Notes under the pieces: generated by a model
Databases searched by the model: none
Told to the model about the DNA's origin: nothing
What the model saw: the letters and a program-made list of their open reading frames with translations, nothing else
Made by a program: the position numbers and the translations under genes
Origin: Absidia repens
Lineage: Eukaryota > Mucoromycota > Mucoromycetes > Mucorales > Cunninghamellaceae
DNA length: 64,000 nt
NCBI GenBank assembly: GCA_002105175.1
Contig: MCGE01000027.1
Location: forward strand, 124,001-188,000
Direction: 5' to 3'
In this document: piece after piece, positions 36,115-50,149 of the stretch
Numbering within the stretch: the stretch's first letter is position 1
How the letters are laid out: every line of letters starts with the position of its first letter

Positions 36115-37293
36115 CGTTTGGTATATGCAATGTAATTAAAGTAGAAGAAGTTGTAAAAAAGTAAAGAAGATGCGATGTAATAGAAATTATGACATGCGGG
36201 AATTCCTCTTTTATAACCTTGATTTTTAAAACCCCGGATTTATGTTCATTTACCGCTATCGATCAGAAATGATTTCAAAAAAAAAACTGGTGCTCAGTCA
36301 GGAGATAGCCAAATTAAACTTTCGATAGATCATGCTGTCATCAGCAAGCACCATCATTAATAGCATCATCCGCATCAATCATCAACATCATCATCATACA
36401 ATATAATTATCATTATCACAATCATTTACATTATAAAAAGTATAAGTGACAATCGAAAAAAGTAGGCATGAAAAGAGAGAAAAAAAAAAAGATATCTCCT
36501 GACTGGGCATGTCTATCCAACAATCTATCAACATCGCTCCGATATTGGGTGATTTCCTAATTGGGAACGATAGAGTCGCCCCACTGACGTAGTAAATCTT
36601 TAATCCGCTACAGGGCCCCTTCTTTATCAAGGCTTTAGTCTCGCGGTTAACGAAATAGCAATATCGGGATTGGGCGAAAAATATTTTTTTATTGGGCGAA
36701 ACCCCACCTACCCATCATATCACGATATTTGAAAGATAAGGAAAAAAAAAAGTGGGTTTCAAGTTTACAAGCGTTCCTGTATTTGTACCGAGGTAACGAT
36801 TCACTTAATCGGTGCACCAAAATGACATACATGCTGCAGTGTTTTTGATCTTTTTTAGTTCTTTTTCATGTTTTAACGTTCAAGCTACCCCTGTGTGGAT
36901 GAGCACATGTGAAGAACAGATAGAGAGAGCGGGGACGGAGACACTAACACATCGATAAACCTTCATTTTTATTTTTTTTATTTCCTATACAAGCATACAC
37001 ATATATATTTTTTTTTTTTCAATTCTGTCAAATAATCTTTTGGCGGTGGGACAAACTGGAAACCCATGACACTATTGCACGGCCAAGTCCTTTTTATCAT
37101 ACATACAAAATATAAGTCAATACAAAATAAGTAAAAATGACGTTTTTTATTATAAATGAGACAGCAATATATAAAAGAATAATAATGGGTGACTAATAAA
37201 TGACATGGGGTGTGAGAGGATAAATGATACAATAAAATAATGGCATGGTAGGAGCTAAAAGACTAATAAAACAAAAAATTGAGGAGAGTCTAA
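36115..37293. other. Intergenic, no gene seen
   Basis: About 1.2 kb of AT-rich sequence between the F-box start and bL35m end. It has a CATCATCAAC/CATCATCAT microsatellite at 36350-36400 and poly-T near 37006-37019. Minus-strand AATAAA at 37146-37151 probably serves bL35m. No coding frames. Confidence 0.6.
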
Positions 37294-37744
37294 CTAACAG
37301 CTATAGGGTAAGGCCCTTCGCAACATTTTCTTTTGGGTATTATCTACCAAGACGGAGCGACTAAGGCGATTGACACGTTCAGCAGAGAAGGTCTGATTTA
37401 AATGGCGAAGACCCACTTGCCAGCGTTTGTAGTTTCCGTTGCTTGTAGGGAAGAATCTGTTTCATAAAAAAAATTAGCGTCAGGCGCAAGGCTTCCTTGT
37501 GTATCGAGAACTAGATTCCATTTTGTGTAATGATATACATGTGAGATGATCTTCACGCACTGCTTACCGTTTCTTGGCCCCGCTGTGTGATTTCAACTTG
37601 TAACCCATGCCACGAGCCGATTGACCAAGAGGCGCCAATGAAATTTGACGCAAAGCACCTAGTCAGCAAAAATATTAATACCAATTGGAATAATTATATA
37701 TTCATTAGTCGGCTGTAACTATACTTACCAAGAGCTGAGAACAT
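37294..37744 (-). CDS. MRPL35: Mitochondrial ribosomal protein bL35m
   Basis: Exons (minus): 37729-37744, 37568-37658, 37294-37456; 89 residues. The core GYKLKSHSGAKKRFFPTSNG followed by KRWQVGLRHLN is the bL35 signature, in which bacterial L35 reads K.KTHSGAKKRF and then K...GKRHL. It is a small basic protein of the large mitochondrial subunit. The first exon encodes only MFSAL plus one base, and the following 20 residues (ALRQISLAPLGQSARG) fit a short mitochondrial presequence with Arg and Ser and no acids. Both splice joins keep frame. The start is divergent from the coiled-coil gene by 192 bp. Confidence 0.93.
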
Positions 37745-37936
37745 GATTTGTTTTTTAAAAAAAATGTATAGAAGAGAGGAAGCGAAACACAGAGCAAAAG
37801 AATCAAAACAAAAGAGAAAACAAATCGGGAGTTGAAAAATCATCTTCATTTTGGGCACCAAAAGCCACGGGCAGGTTCTTTTTTTTTTTTTTGGACAGCT
37901 TTTTTTTTTTTTTTTTTTTTTCGACACCAAAATATA
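37745..37936. promoter_or_regulatory. Divergent promoter: bL35m / coiled-coil gene
   Basis: A 192-bp interval between two divergent start codons, with two T-rich tracts (37879-37893 and 37901-37921) typical of nucleosome-poor fungal promoters. The regulatory role is inferred from position. Confidence 0.45.
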
Positions 37937-38839
37937 ATGGCAAGGTATATATCAATACTCTCATTTTCTCATCCCATGCATCTGATCGTAGAAATATGTC
38001 TTTCTATTTAATAGTAATTTATCGGAACAAAGCTTTACCCAACAAATTGACGCCCTCAAGCAACTGCAGTAAGTGAAGTCTAGGGAACTTCTCCGATAGT
38101 ACCAGCGTACTCACTCTTTTTTTTTTTTATCTAAACATTAGGGAACAGACCCAGCAATTGTTAAACTGCAAATCGACATTATTACAGACCACGGAATTAC
38201 TTGAAAATAAGACGAATATACTGGATGAATTGAAAGCAGAACGACATGCCCGATTGAAGGAAAAACGCCTGCTACTGGATATGATTCAAGGTGTCCAACG
38301 CGATATTGAATCGGTAAGTCAGTCCAATCATATCAACTATTATATTTATCTTTTTCTTTATGATTGATTTCCTGCTGGCTCCTAGATTACTGAAATGGAA
38401 GATGCTTTGGGTCGTGAATGTGCGGATCTGCAAAAGAACGTGCAACGGATACGAAACGAAGAATACGAGCCTCTGCAAGGTACAACGAATCAAACCCACC
38501 CACCTCCTCCCTCCACCGTCATCCGTGTGTACGTACAGCTTCTCACTATTTTACTTTATTTTTTACATTATAGAAAGCGTCAACACATTGCGTATCGGTA
38601 AAGGGCTGATCAAGATAGCCCATGTTCAGCAAGAAATGGAAGCACAAATGGCACAGAAACTGAAGGAACGTAGAGAAAATTGGCAGCAAGGAGCATCATC
38701 ACCATCATCATCATCATCACCTCTGGGCAGCATCGACCAAGTTTCCACCACAGCGACAACGACAAGCACAACGTCAAGGCGACGAGCAACGAATGCACCA
38801 AGTAGCAACTCCAATAGATCGAAAAAACGACGACAATGA
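37937..38839 (+). CDS. Coiled-coil protein of unknown function, basic C-terminus
   Basis: Exons: 37937-37944, 38015-38068, 38142-38313, 38386-38479, 38574-38839; 197 residues. The first exon is only 8 bp (ATG GCA AG), giving MASNLSEQSFTQQIDALK; all joins keep frame. Residues 5 to about 140 are nearly all heptad-like helix rich in Q, E, L and K (ELLENKTNILDELKAERHAR, REIDESITEMEDAL-like spacing), so a dimeric coiled coil is likely. The C-terminal 55 residues are Ser/Thr-rich and end SNRSKKRRQ, a nuclear-localisation-like basic cluster. Size and layout are like small kinetochore or spindle-pole coiled-coil subunits, but I see no diagnostic motif and make no assignment. Two overlapping AATAAA signals are at 39041-39050. 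Confidence 0.8.
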
Positions 38840-39457
38840 TCCATCCATCACCGTCATTCATTTGTATTATACTATCATCATCACCATCATTACCTTGATT
38901 CCCCTTCGTTTATCTCTCTATTATTGTTAGTATTGTTATTTGAACACCCCCTACACCACTTCTCTTTAGTAGTTATCCCATCTTTATTTTATTTAATCTA
39001 CCTCCTCTATATAGGCCTATTCTCTCATTTTTTTACATACAATAAATAAAGCTAGAAAATATCAATATGATATGGTGTGACACAAACAAAATGTGCATGA
39101 ATCTTTGTTTTTTTGCTTATAAAAAACTCATGGGAATAAAATGGGATTGCTATCACAGGGAAGCGCTTGTTATTGATGTGCGTGTGTTTGTATGTGTATG
39201 TGTGTGTATGTGTATATGTGTGTATGTGTATATGTGTGTATATAAAATGGGTAGTGATGTGCATTGATTAGGCGTAAAACCAAATGAAGGGTAAATGACA
39301 AGTCAGTGGTCAAAGCAAAGAATAAGAAAAAGAAAAGGACAGTGGTGCGAGCCGTCGAACAAATCAATCAACGATAACGTGTTTCGGACAAATATGAAGT
39401 AGTTTAGCAATAACGTAAAGTAGATATTGCCTTGAAAAAAAAAAGAAAAGAAAATCT
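38840..39457. other. 3' trailer and TG-rich microsatellite
   Basis: This contains the polyadenylation signals of the coiled-coil gene (39041-39050) and a TGTGTATGTG microsatellite at about 39180-39243. No gene. Confidence 0.6.
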
Positions 39458-39565
39458 CTACCACGTGTCATAGTGAAAGTTGTCAAGGTCTGGTTTTTTG
39501 ATGGAATATGATCCCCCACCATTTTGTGCCTTATTAGGTGATCCTTTCGGTGTCACTGGGTTCAT
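39458..39565 (-). CDS. Candidate 35-residue small ORF
   Basis: One ATG-initiated frame on the minus strand reads MNPVTPKGSPNKAQNGGGSY and on to DLDNFHYDTW, then TAG. Its composition is protein-like (P/G/N then an aromatic, acidic end) and unlike the surrounding A/T-rich spacer. It stands alone, with no partner exon found on either side, and lies next to repeat copy D. It may be a small gene, a terminal exon, or chance. Confidence 0.25.
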   Translation of the reverse strand: MNPVTPKGSPNKAQNGGGSYSIKKPDLDNFHYDTW

Positions 39566-39639
39566 TTTGGGCCTTCATATTTTATTTTTTTTATACCATT
39601 TGCAAAAACAAAAAGTAACGGGCTGGATATATACAGTAT

Positions 39640-40702
39640 GTCCAATCTAGTGAGATTACACCAGCGGTCCAGTCTAGTTTGATAGGTATGAAGAGTACAG
39701 CGGGAATACTGCCATATTTCACAATCAGTGACTTTTAATTTTCAATCAGTCTCTAAACCTCAAGAGAGAGAGAGAGAGAGAAAGACAGGAAGGGGGCGAA
39801 TAGCCATAGATAAGATAGAAGGAAATAAAAAATGCTCTATGACGGCTGCTACACACACACAGAATGACCTAGATTCATTTATGTGATTAGTCGAGTAGCA
39901 GTATGCTAGCTTTGATAATATGCGACCTCAGACTGTCAACCAGTTCCTAGTGCACGGGGACAAAAAAAAAAAACAAAATAGTGAAGACCAAGTATTTGGC
40001 AAGACACTCAAAAAACAACCACAATACCAACATTTTTATTGTACTATGAGTCAGAGTATGGCTAATAAAAGGACATATTTTATTGAAGTATATTGAGAGA
40101 TACTAAAAATAAAGTCGAGGGATTCATTGTAATATGTGATTCAATGAAAGGATCTATTGGAGGAAACATAAGAGTGGATAATAGGGGATTTGAAGAATAG
40201 TCCACGCTATTCTAGTGGGAGAATTGTAAAATGACAGCTAATAGTATATACAAGGTATGAGAGAAACTAAAGGGACACCTATCATTGACGAATCGACAAC
40301 GGTCGACATTCTTCAAAAACAGTGAGGGTAGTGAAAAAGGGATCTATTACACATGACATGAAAGAAACTTATGGGACATGTTTCATTGAAGTATGTAAAG
40401 AGGCATATTTTATTTAGTTTTAGATACAAACTATGGACAAACTAAAACTAAACTAAGCTAATGAAGGATCCAAAAAGCTAACTAATGGTGGTTCAAAAAT
40501 CCTGAACTCAAAATGAAAGGGTTTCCACATGCATGTTGTAATCCCTGATCTGAACCCCCCCTTCTAAACTAGCCTTGACCCTAATATTAGATCAACATCA
40601 CCTCATAGAAGTTGAACGCTGAAGAGAGAGAAAAAAAGAAGGAAAAAACGGAAGTGAAAAAAAAAAATTGAGTAAATAAAAATTCACGTGGGCGGGATTT
40701 GA
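39640..40702 (+). repeat. Dispersed repeat, copy D (longest copy)
   Basis: The left part matches copy C (GAGAGAGAGAGAGAAAGACAGGAAGG, GGCTGCTACACACACACAGAATG, GCTAGCTTTGATAATATGCGACC). The middle has GGACATATTTTATTGAAGTATATTGAGAG and GGGACACCTATCATTGACG. The right part has ACAAACTATGGACAAACTAA, AAATGAAAGGGTTTCCACATGCA and the terminus CACGTGGGCGGGATTTGA (40685-40702). No coding frames. Confidence 0.8.
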
Positions 40703-40895
40703 TTATTCATTTTTTAGCGACGGTATATTGGTAGTGCTGTAATTTTTAGAATTGTATTCTGATATCGAGATATGCATGATTTGATGTAATGTATTTTGGA
40801 TAAATGATAAAAAATGTTTTATTTTAAAAATATGATTAAGTAATCAGCTATATATCAATTGTCTATTACTAAGCTATACTAAAGAGTCAATAATT

Positions 40896-43142
40896 CTACT
40901 GTATATCAACACTATTGTCTTCCATGTCCTTCATTTGACGTGCAACCTAAAAGAACAACAACAGCAACAATAACAATAACAAAATCAAAATCAAATAAAG
41001 TAAGAATAAACACTACTTTTTCTGCCTTTTCTATTGGTATTACCTCTTCTAATTCTTCCAGATCCCAATCAATATCCGCCTTTTGGAGCGCAAAATGGTG
41101 CAGTTCATGTGCCAAAGTCCGTAATACCGCATCACTAGCCCAAATCGCAAGAGATCAATTTAGTTTCCACATCCTTTGCTGTTGCTTTTTCGCATTTTTT
41201 TTTTTTTTTTTTGTTCTTACCTAGCATGCTGAATCCATACACAATAGTCATCTAACCATATTTTGCTGTATACATAGTAAATATCATGATGATCAAACAA
41301 GTCCTTCATTTCCAGTAAAGCCTTCAAGATCGCCCGCTTGCCTAGTTTAAACATGATATAAACATCTTGTAAAACCTTTTCGCACAGAGTCCAGTTTCGA
41401 TATAGCGGGTAAGCTAAAGCTCTTCTGTAACATGCCAAGACTGCATCTTTGAGGGTAGAGAATTGCTATAACAAACAGAGATAAAAAAATTCATTAAGGC
41501 AATTTGGTCAAATGCGCATAAACGATAATATTTTTGGCTCTCCTCTCTCTTTCCCCTTGCCTCTCACCCATCGTTCATCATGTGCCAAGACTTGCTACTT
41601 TCTGTTTCTTACCTCCAGTGACGATATTGTTGAGCTCAGTGTTCCAATGCACCATACAGATTCCACGCTGTTTTCCCCTTCAGATGTCCGATGATTGTAA
41701 CAGTACGCATAAAGAATATCCACAAGGCCAAGGTAGGTAATTTTTTCATTTGATAAGAGGTCTATAATTTTGCAAGTTGATTAGTACAATTTCCACTTTT
41801 TTTTTTCTTTTTTGGCGAATATCGTGCGTCTTCTTACATTCTTTATTCGGCAAGTCCCGCATCAATTTTTGATCCTTTTCGGTCAACTTCACCAAAGATT
41901 CTTGATTATCGACAATCGATAAGGAGCCCATATCTATATCGTTGACGGTTGATTTTGAATCGACTTCTTGTATGAGGGGTCCTATAAATTAAAATAAGAA
42001 AACAAAAGATCAGTGAAATCTATGGAGATAAACTTTCCCACATAGGAAATCAGTCCCCCTTTCTTCCCACCTCCCCCACATACCTTTCTTTTCCACGGCG
42101 GTTTCCTTGGCTAATTTCTGTAGACGTTTGAGTTCCTTGGCCCAAATTGTTTTATATTGAAGAAGATGTTGTATTTCTTCTTGGTTAATATAATCCATGG
42201 CATAGTGATCCTCATCAAATTTGTTGTTTTCTTGTTCTAGTCGATCCACTCGTCGTGATTCCGAGTTTGATTTTTCTGGTCCCCATACTGAGTTTATTTC
42301 GTTGGCAGTTTCTTCTACATGTGTAAAGTAACCATTGTATTGATTGTTGAATCCGTATGCTGTATGAATCATGAGGTCGTCTGGAGGTAGTTCTTGTGGC
42401 AATTCCCAATTAAAGTCAACGGCTACCGAAAAAAAAGTGAGACCACTATTTTCATGTGAGGCATCCTATACAAACACACACACACACACACACACTTACC
42501 ATCCTGTAGTTCGGCTGTGGGTGCTGGGTTGGTATCATCATTCTCAGAGGTAAGAGTAGGATCATCATTGGATTGACTTGATAAGACTTCGATCAATGGT
42601 TTCTTGGGTGTCGACGAAGCGTCGCGCGAGGTTTCGCCTTTTCGAGCAAGAAGTTTGGTCAGTAGATCAAGATCTGGGAAATGTTCACCCTTTGTTTCCT
42701 TGGAGACACAGACTGTAAATTGGCCTGTGGAAGGATCGTACGAGGCCTTCGAGTCATCGTCTTCTACAATTGAGCCAGGGAAGTACAGTCTTGAGGAAGG
42801 AAAGGATCCCAAGTAAAAATAAGATTAAAATGAAGACGTATGTGAGTGCTCCATGTTGATTTGACAGCAACATTTTTAATAAACATAATTCGCTTGATTT
42901 TCCTTTTGTTACCTCAAAAAGTAGGGCCGTAAAAAGAATCTAAATTCATTGCCTTGTGCATGAAGATCTACGTCCTGAGCCTGCAAAAGAAAAAGCAAAA
43001 TAGTTAAATCAAAACTTTGAAGGTTGGGTTCTTTTTCTGTTAAGAAAAAAAAAAACAAACTAATTACCCTAACATAAGGTGTATTGATGGTGACGGTGAT
43101 ACTGTCATCGTTTTGATCAACTTTAAATGTAGGCGTGATCAT
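40896..43142 (-). CDS. SHQ1: Shq1, assembly chaperone of box H/ACA RNPs
   Basis: Exons (minus): 43068-43142, 42913-42980, 42500-42789, 42084-42422, 41838-41981, 41613-41761, 41221-41465, 41044-41134, 40896-40946; 483 residues (yeast 507). Shq1 holds the pseudouridine synthase Cbf5/dyskerin before it joins H/ACA RNA, mimicking RNA. The N-terminal CS (p23-like) domain, about residues 1-90, starts MITPTFKVDQNDDSITVTI and contains FRFFLRPYFLRLYFPG. After an acidic Ser/Thr linker, the helical Shq1 domain (about 215-440) begins VDFNWELPQE and contains YLGLVDILYAYCYNH, ACYRRALAYPLYRNW, GKRAILKALLEM and HDIYYVYSKIWLDDYCVW, all close to the yeast protein. It ends with an acidic EELEE helix. All eight joins keep frame. 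It is nuclear and cytoplasmic. Confidence 0.97.
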
Positions 43143-43471
43143 GATCGGGTCGAAAAAGTAAAGAGTCAAAGAAAGAAAAAAACGAAAGAAAATTTTATTC
43201 ATTAGGCAACCAGCCAGCCACCAAAAACTCCGCCCGACATTTGTCTACATATGGGAATGACTCCCGATATCAAGTAGGAAGTCATGAATATTTCATTGCT
43301 AAACTACATAGTGATTATTTTATTTTATTGAATAAATGCTAAATTATACTACATATAACTGGGTAAATAAACTACACATAAAAAGAATAATAGGAAAAGA
43401 AGAGGATATAAAATAATGGAAGAGGGATATCAATATTTGTAAGCTACATAAATCAGGTCGAAGCAGTTGGT
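43143..43471. other. SHQ1 promoter and MCM2 3' trailer
   Basis: 329 bp, AT-rich. Minus-strand AATAAA at 43324-43329 lies about 145 bp past the MCM2 stop and probably ends that transcript. No gene. Confidence 0.5.
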
Positions 43472-47038
<3,567 letters not shown>

Positions 47039-47238
47039 GGTATAGATATAGGTATCGCGTTAAAAAAAAAAAAAAAAAGAAAAAAGTTGTTGAAGCGAAA
47101 AAAAGGAAAAGGAACAAAAAAAAAAAAAAAAAAAAAGAAAACGAGAAGAAAAAAGGAAAAAAATTATCAACCCAGCAGGGAGTGCATTGAGACCAACATT
47201 TTTTTTTTCATACATTGTAATATCATATATGTTTCCAT
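47039..47238. repeat. MCM2 upstream gap, A-rich
   Basis: A 200-bp gap between the MCM2 ATG and the end of the next minus-strand gene. Most of 47059-47165 is A/G-rich simple sequence with two A runs of about 16-20, a likely nucleosome-poor promoter of MCM2 (inference). Confidence 0.5.
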
Positions 47239-48111
47239 TTATTCCAACTCATGATCTATCCAATCTTTAAGTTTCAAAAACAAAATAGGATGATGGTTTA
47301 AGCATTCATAAAGCGCCGATTCCCAGTATTCATTATTGATTTTGGAAGAATCTGCTAAAAGCCAATGAACAAAGAGGCCGTATTCCTCTTCTTCCATGGC
47401 CATCTTGCATTCCTGTAAGAAGGGCATCACATCTGTTGGGAAAGACTTTTTTTGGCGTATCTGAGGATCAAAAAAGTAACCGTGGTCATCATAGAGGTAT
47501 CGAAAGGAGGACGATGTGTCCAAGGTGGATGTCGAGCAGGAAGACAACCCTTCTTGGCCGTTATATTTTTGTTCATGCAATTGTGATAGAAGAGGTGGAC
47601 GTGCTGATAAGACAGAAGGGGTCGATACGTCAGTGATGGGAGTGTGTGGCGGAGTCTGATGGGAGGGACCTGGGGCAGGATAATGGTCGACAAGGGCCTG
47701 GAATCTTTCCCAAAGAGAAGGGGATAATTTGACAAGAAAATGCTCAATTCGCTTGAGCCAATCTTGATCATTCAACTGGTGCCTAGTTGCATAAAGCGTA
47801 GATTGAAATTTTTTAAAAGTGTGTTCATCCACCACTTGTTGTTGCACCTGAACAAAATACCCGGGGTTGCGTTGTACGACCTGATGCATTTCTTCTTCTC
47901 GGTTGATCATAGGCACTATCATGGACGAAGGCATATCATATCCGGCAAGTTCGATACAAGGCGAGAGTAAAGCAGCAGCGGTGTCGGTCAAATCATTGCC
48001 ATTATTATCGTTCATTGGATGAATCGTATTCTGTGCCCCTCCAAGTAAAATGATGCTTGTATCATCCAGTCTCGGCGGAAGGCTTGCGTTACTGGGAGAG
48101 ATAGGATGCAT
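47239..48111 (-). CDS. Unnamed 290-residue protein with two similar helical modules
   Basis: A single uninterrupted frame from the ATG at 48109-48111 to a TAA; unusual here because most neighbours are intron-rich. Residues 1-75 are N/S/D-rich and look disordered. About residues 95-145 (HTFKKFQSTLYATRH then DWLKRIEHFLVKLSPSLWER) and about 230-290 (FLQECKMAMEEEEYGLFVHW then WESALYECLNHHPILFLKLK) share a pattern of a first helix, a Trp, a second helix with L..h.P.L, and RF/LK..h.D. The linker has P/T/S with possible phosphosites (PPHTPITDVSTP). The pattern is loosely like paired amphipathic helix (PAH) domains of Sin3, which bind repressors, but I cannot confirm this. No signal peptide or membrane segment. 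Confidence 0.75.
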   Translation of the reverse strand: MHPISPSNASLPPRLDDTSIILLGGAQNTIHPMNDNNGNDLTDTAAALLSPCIELAGYDMPSSMIVPMINREEEMHQVVQRNPGYFVQVQQQVVDEHTFKKFQSTLYATRHQLNDQDWLKRIEHFLVKLSPSLWERFQALVDHYPAPGPSHQTPPHTPITDVSTPSVLSARPPLLSQLHEQKYNGQEGLSSCSTSTLDTSSSFRYLYDDHGYFFDPQIRQKKSFPTDVMPFLQECKMAMEEEEYGLFVHWLLADSSKINNEYWESALYECLNHHPILFLKLKDWIDHELE

Positions 48112-48495
48112 TTCTCGGTCGGGCTTTTTTTACGATTAAACAAAAACAGAGTTTGAGCGAAGAGTTTGAGCGAGGTGTTTATTTTTTGAAGTAGAAAATT
48201 AATGAACTATTGAAAAAATAAAGAGAAAGAAAGAAATTGAGAAAGAAGGTGAACATACGATAAAATTAAATAGGGCAAAACAACTTTTTAGAATGTCACA
48301 AGTTCATGTAGATTGCACTAACTGCATGATCGTCTGACATATTTTTATGGCTCAAGAGGAGTAAATATATTTAAAACCCCGGAGAATCAAACCGGTCTGC
48401 TTTAGGCATTCCCGAATTTCTCTCTCTCTTTCTTTTCTTTTCGTAGTAATTGCTTTTTACACCACATTACTCATCGTCAGTTTTTTCACAAACAT
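48112..48495. promoter_or_regulatory. Divergent promoter of two unnamed genes
   Basis: 384 bp between divergent ATGs at 48111 and 48496. It contains a CT-rich stretch (48417-48440) just upstream of the plus-strand gene, a common core-promoter feature in fungi. No specific operator recognised. Confidence 0.4.
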
Positions 48496-48939
48496 ATGCA
48501 CCTGGATTTTGTTTTATATATCAGGAAGAAGCTGACGTTATCAAAACGACAACCATCGAAGAAACAATTTGTTTTTGCCGGTACCTGTCATTCCTCCCTA
48601 TATCCCAGTCAATGCAGTAACAAGTCCGTACACTTCTCCGATTCCAACAGTACCATATATTATACTTATAGCAGCAACGATTATGACCGTGGCTCGTATG
48701 ATATCGGTGATAAGGATATGAGTCATCATCTTTGGACGGATAATGGCGACCTACATGTGATATCTCCAAAGAATGACAATGCTGCGAGACTCACTTGCAA
48801 TGTTAAGCACGATATGAACGATTATAGAACGCAGCAGGATATGGATTTTGACGATCAATGCCGGCGGAACACGAAGATCAACAAGAAAAGAGGGTATCGC
48901 AGCGTGGCAGTGTTGGTGCACTACCGTTCGAACTTTTGA
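48496..48939 (+). CDS. Unnamed 147-residue protein with a VHFSDS...YYTYSSNDYDRG segment
   Basis: A single-exon frame from ATG to TGA. The central segment (SVHFSDSNSTIYYTYSSNDY then DRGSYD, about residues 44-68) resembles a short motif (V.F......YTYS..DYDR) that I associate with uncharacterised fungal proteins, so selection on this piece is likely. The flanks are basic and Asn/Asp-rich, without domains, signal peptide or membrane segments. It is divergent from the 290-residue gene. AATAAA lies at 49093-49098. The first 20 residues (MHLDFVLYIRKKLTL) precede an AG, so translation could start from another exon. Function unknown. Confidence 0.6.
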   Translation: MHLDFVLYIRKKLTLSKRQPSKKQFVFAGTCHSSLYPSQCSNKSVHFSDSNSTIYYTYSSNDYDRGSYDIGDKDMSHHLWTDNGDLHVISPKNDNAARLTCNVKHDMNDYRTQQDMDFDDQCRRNTKINKKRGYRSVAVLVHYRSNF

Positions 48940-49714
48940 TCTCCTCTCAACCCCGTCTTCCACAGCTCAGTTTACTTATTTGTATATATGCCCCTCCTCC
49001 CATTCCATTTATTGCCTCCAGTATATGTAGTTAGATATTAGGTTTTTTTATTTTCTACTTGCTCCTCTCTCCAATTGTGATATATTTGTTTTAATAAAAT
49101 ACAATTGTTTTATCAAATGTTTGTTTGTTTGCTATGAGCTGTGTTGAATGTAAACATCTGGGTTCACTGGAAAATAAACCAAAAAAAAAGTCTGCGATCT
49201 TGCTGAATGCAGATCTTACTTATGATTAGTCTATAGTATGGATGTTGCATTGCATAGTACTTAGTCAAGGCATAGGATCAATTTTTGTTCATATTATTGA
49301 ACAAGAGATTGATAATTTTTGTTTCCGTGCATATATAATGTATACAAAAACATCCAATTTATGATAATTATGATTCAGCAAATGTGTTCTCTTCAAAACT
49401 TTCCAGTGCCCTTCAATTATCATATTCTTTTTGTGTTCGTCCGGTGCTTATTTTTTTTTATATATATCTTCACTGCCCATTTTTCATGCGTCCACCACAG
49501 CCATTTTCTAAAACTATCCAAGAAATCCTTCCCACTACTATATTTTGAACTTCAGCACAGTCGATCGACGTTGCATCATACGTAACCATTTTTCTGTTTG
49601 TATACTTCCCCTCTTTTCCTTTTCTACAACGACATACACATCGTAGTGTGGTTATTTCCATCTAATAAGACAAATTAAAAATATAGGAGACAATGTAAAA
49701 GCAAAAAAACAAAA
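48940..49714. other. Intergenic, no gene seen
   Basis: 3' trailer of the preceding gene and AT-rich spacer. No coding frame or RNA recognised. Confidence 0.6.
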
Positions 49715-50046
49715 ACATATTTTATTCAAATGTATGTAAACTATGACAACTAAACTAAAGCACGAGGTTTAATGATAGCACCATGACACCGGGCTAAAGA
49801 TAAGGCGTTTAGGTGGGTGTGGAGTATATATAGGTGGGGATAAGTAGCTTTAAAATAAACATAACGTAAGATAAACTAATAATATTAAAGAATGTATGTT
49901 ATTCCACAGTCAGTGACAAGGGTAAACTAAACTAGGCAGAGTTGGTCCGTAGTTGGTCCAAAGACGTCAAGAGAAGAGAACAGTCATTCTGTCGAATTTG
50001 GATGGTGGCGATTAATTCCATGAAAAGATAATAAATACTTTGATAT
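49715..50046 (-). pseudogene. Gene-tail remnant next to repeat sequence
   Basis: On the minus strand 49932-50046 reads YLLFMELIATIQIRQNDCSL to LDQLRTNSA and a TAG: a plausible amphipathic helical C-terminus. An AG acceptor lies at about 50047, and the next upstream sequence is repeat copy E, where no exon was found. 49715-49765 (TTTTATTCAAATG...ACTATGACAACTAAACTAA) matches the internal block of the repeat family, so the remnant is flanked by repeat sequence on both sides. Family unknown. Confidence 0.25.
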
Positions 50047-50149
50047 CATTATATGGTGTTGATTGCTGGAAAAGAAAAGAAAACGAAAGAGGGGTTCCTT
50101 TTATTGTATCCACTGAGAAAAGCAAGCCTCACCAGACCAAAATCAATAA

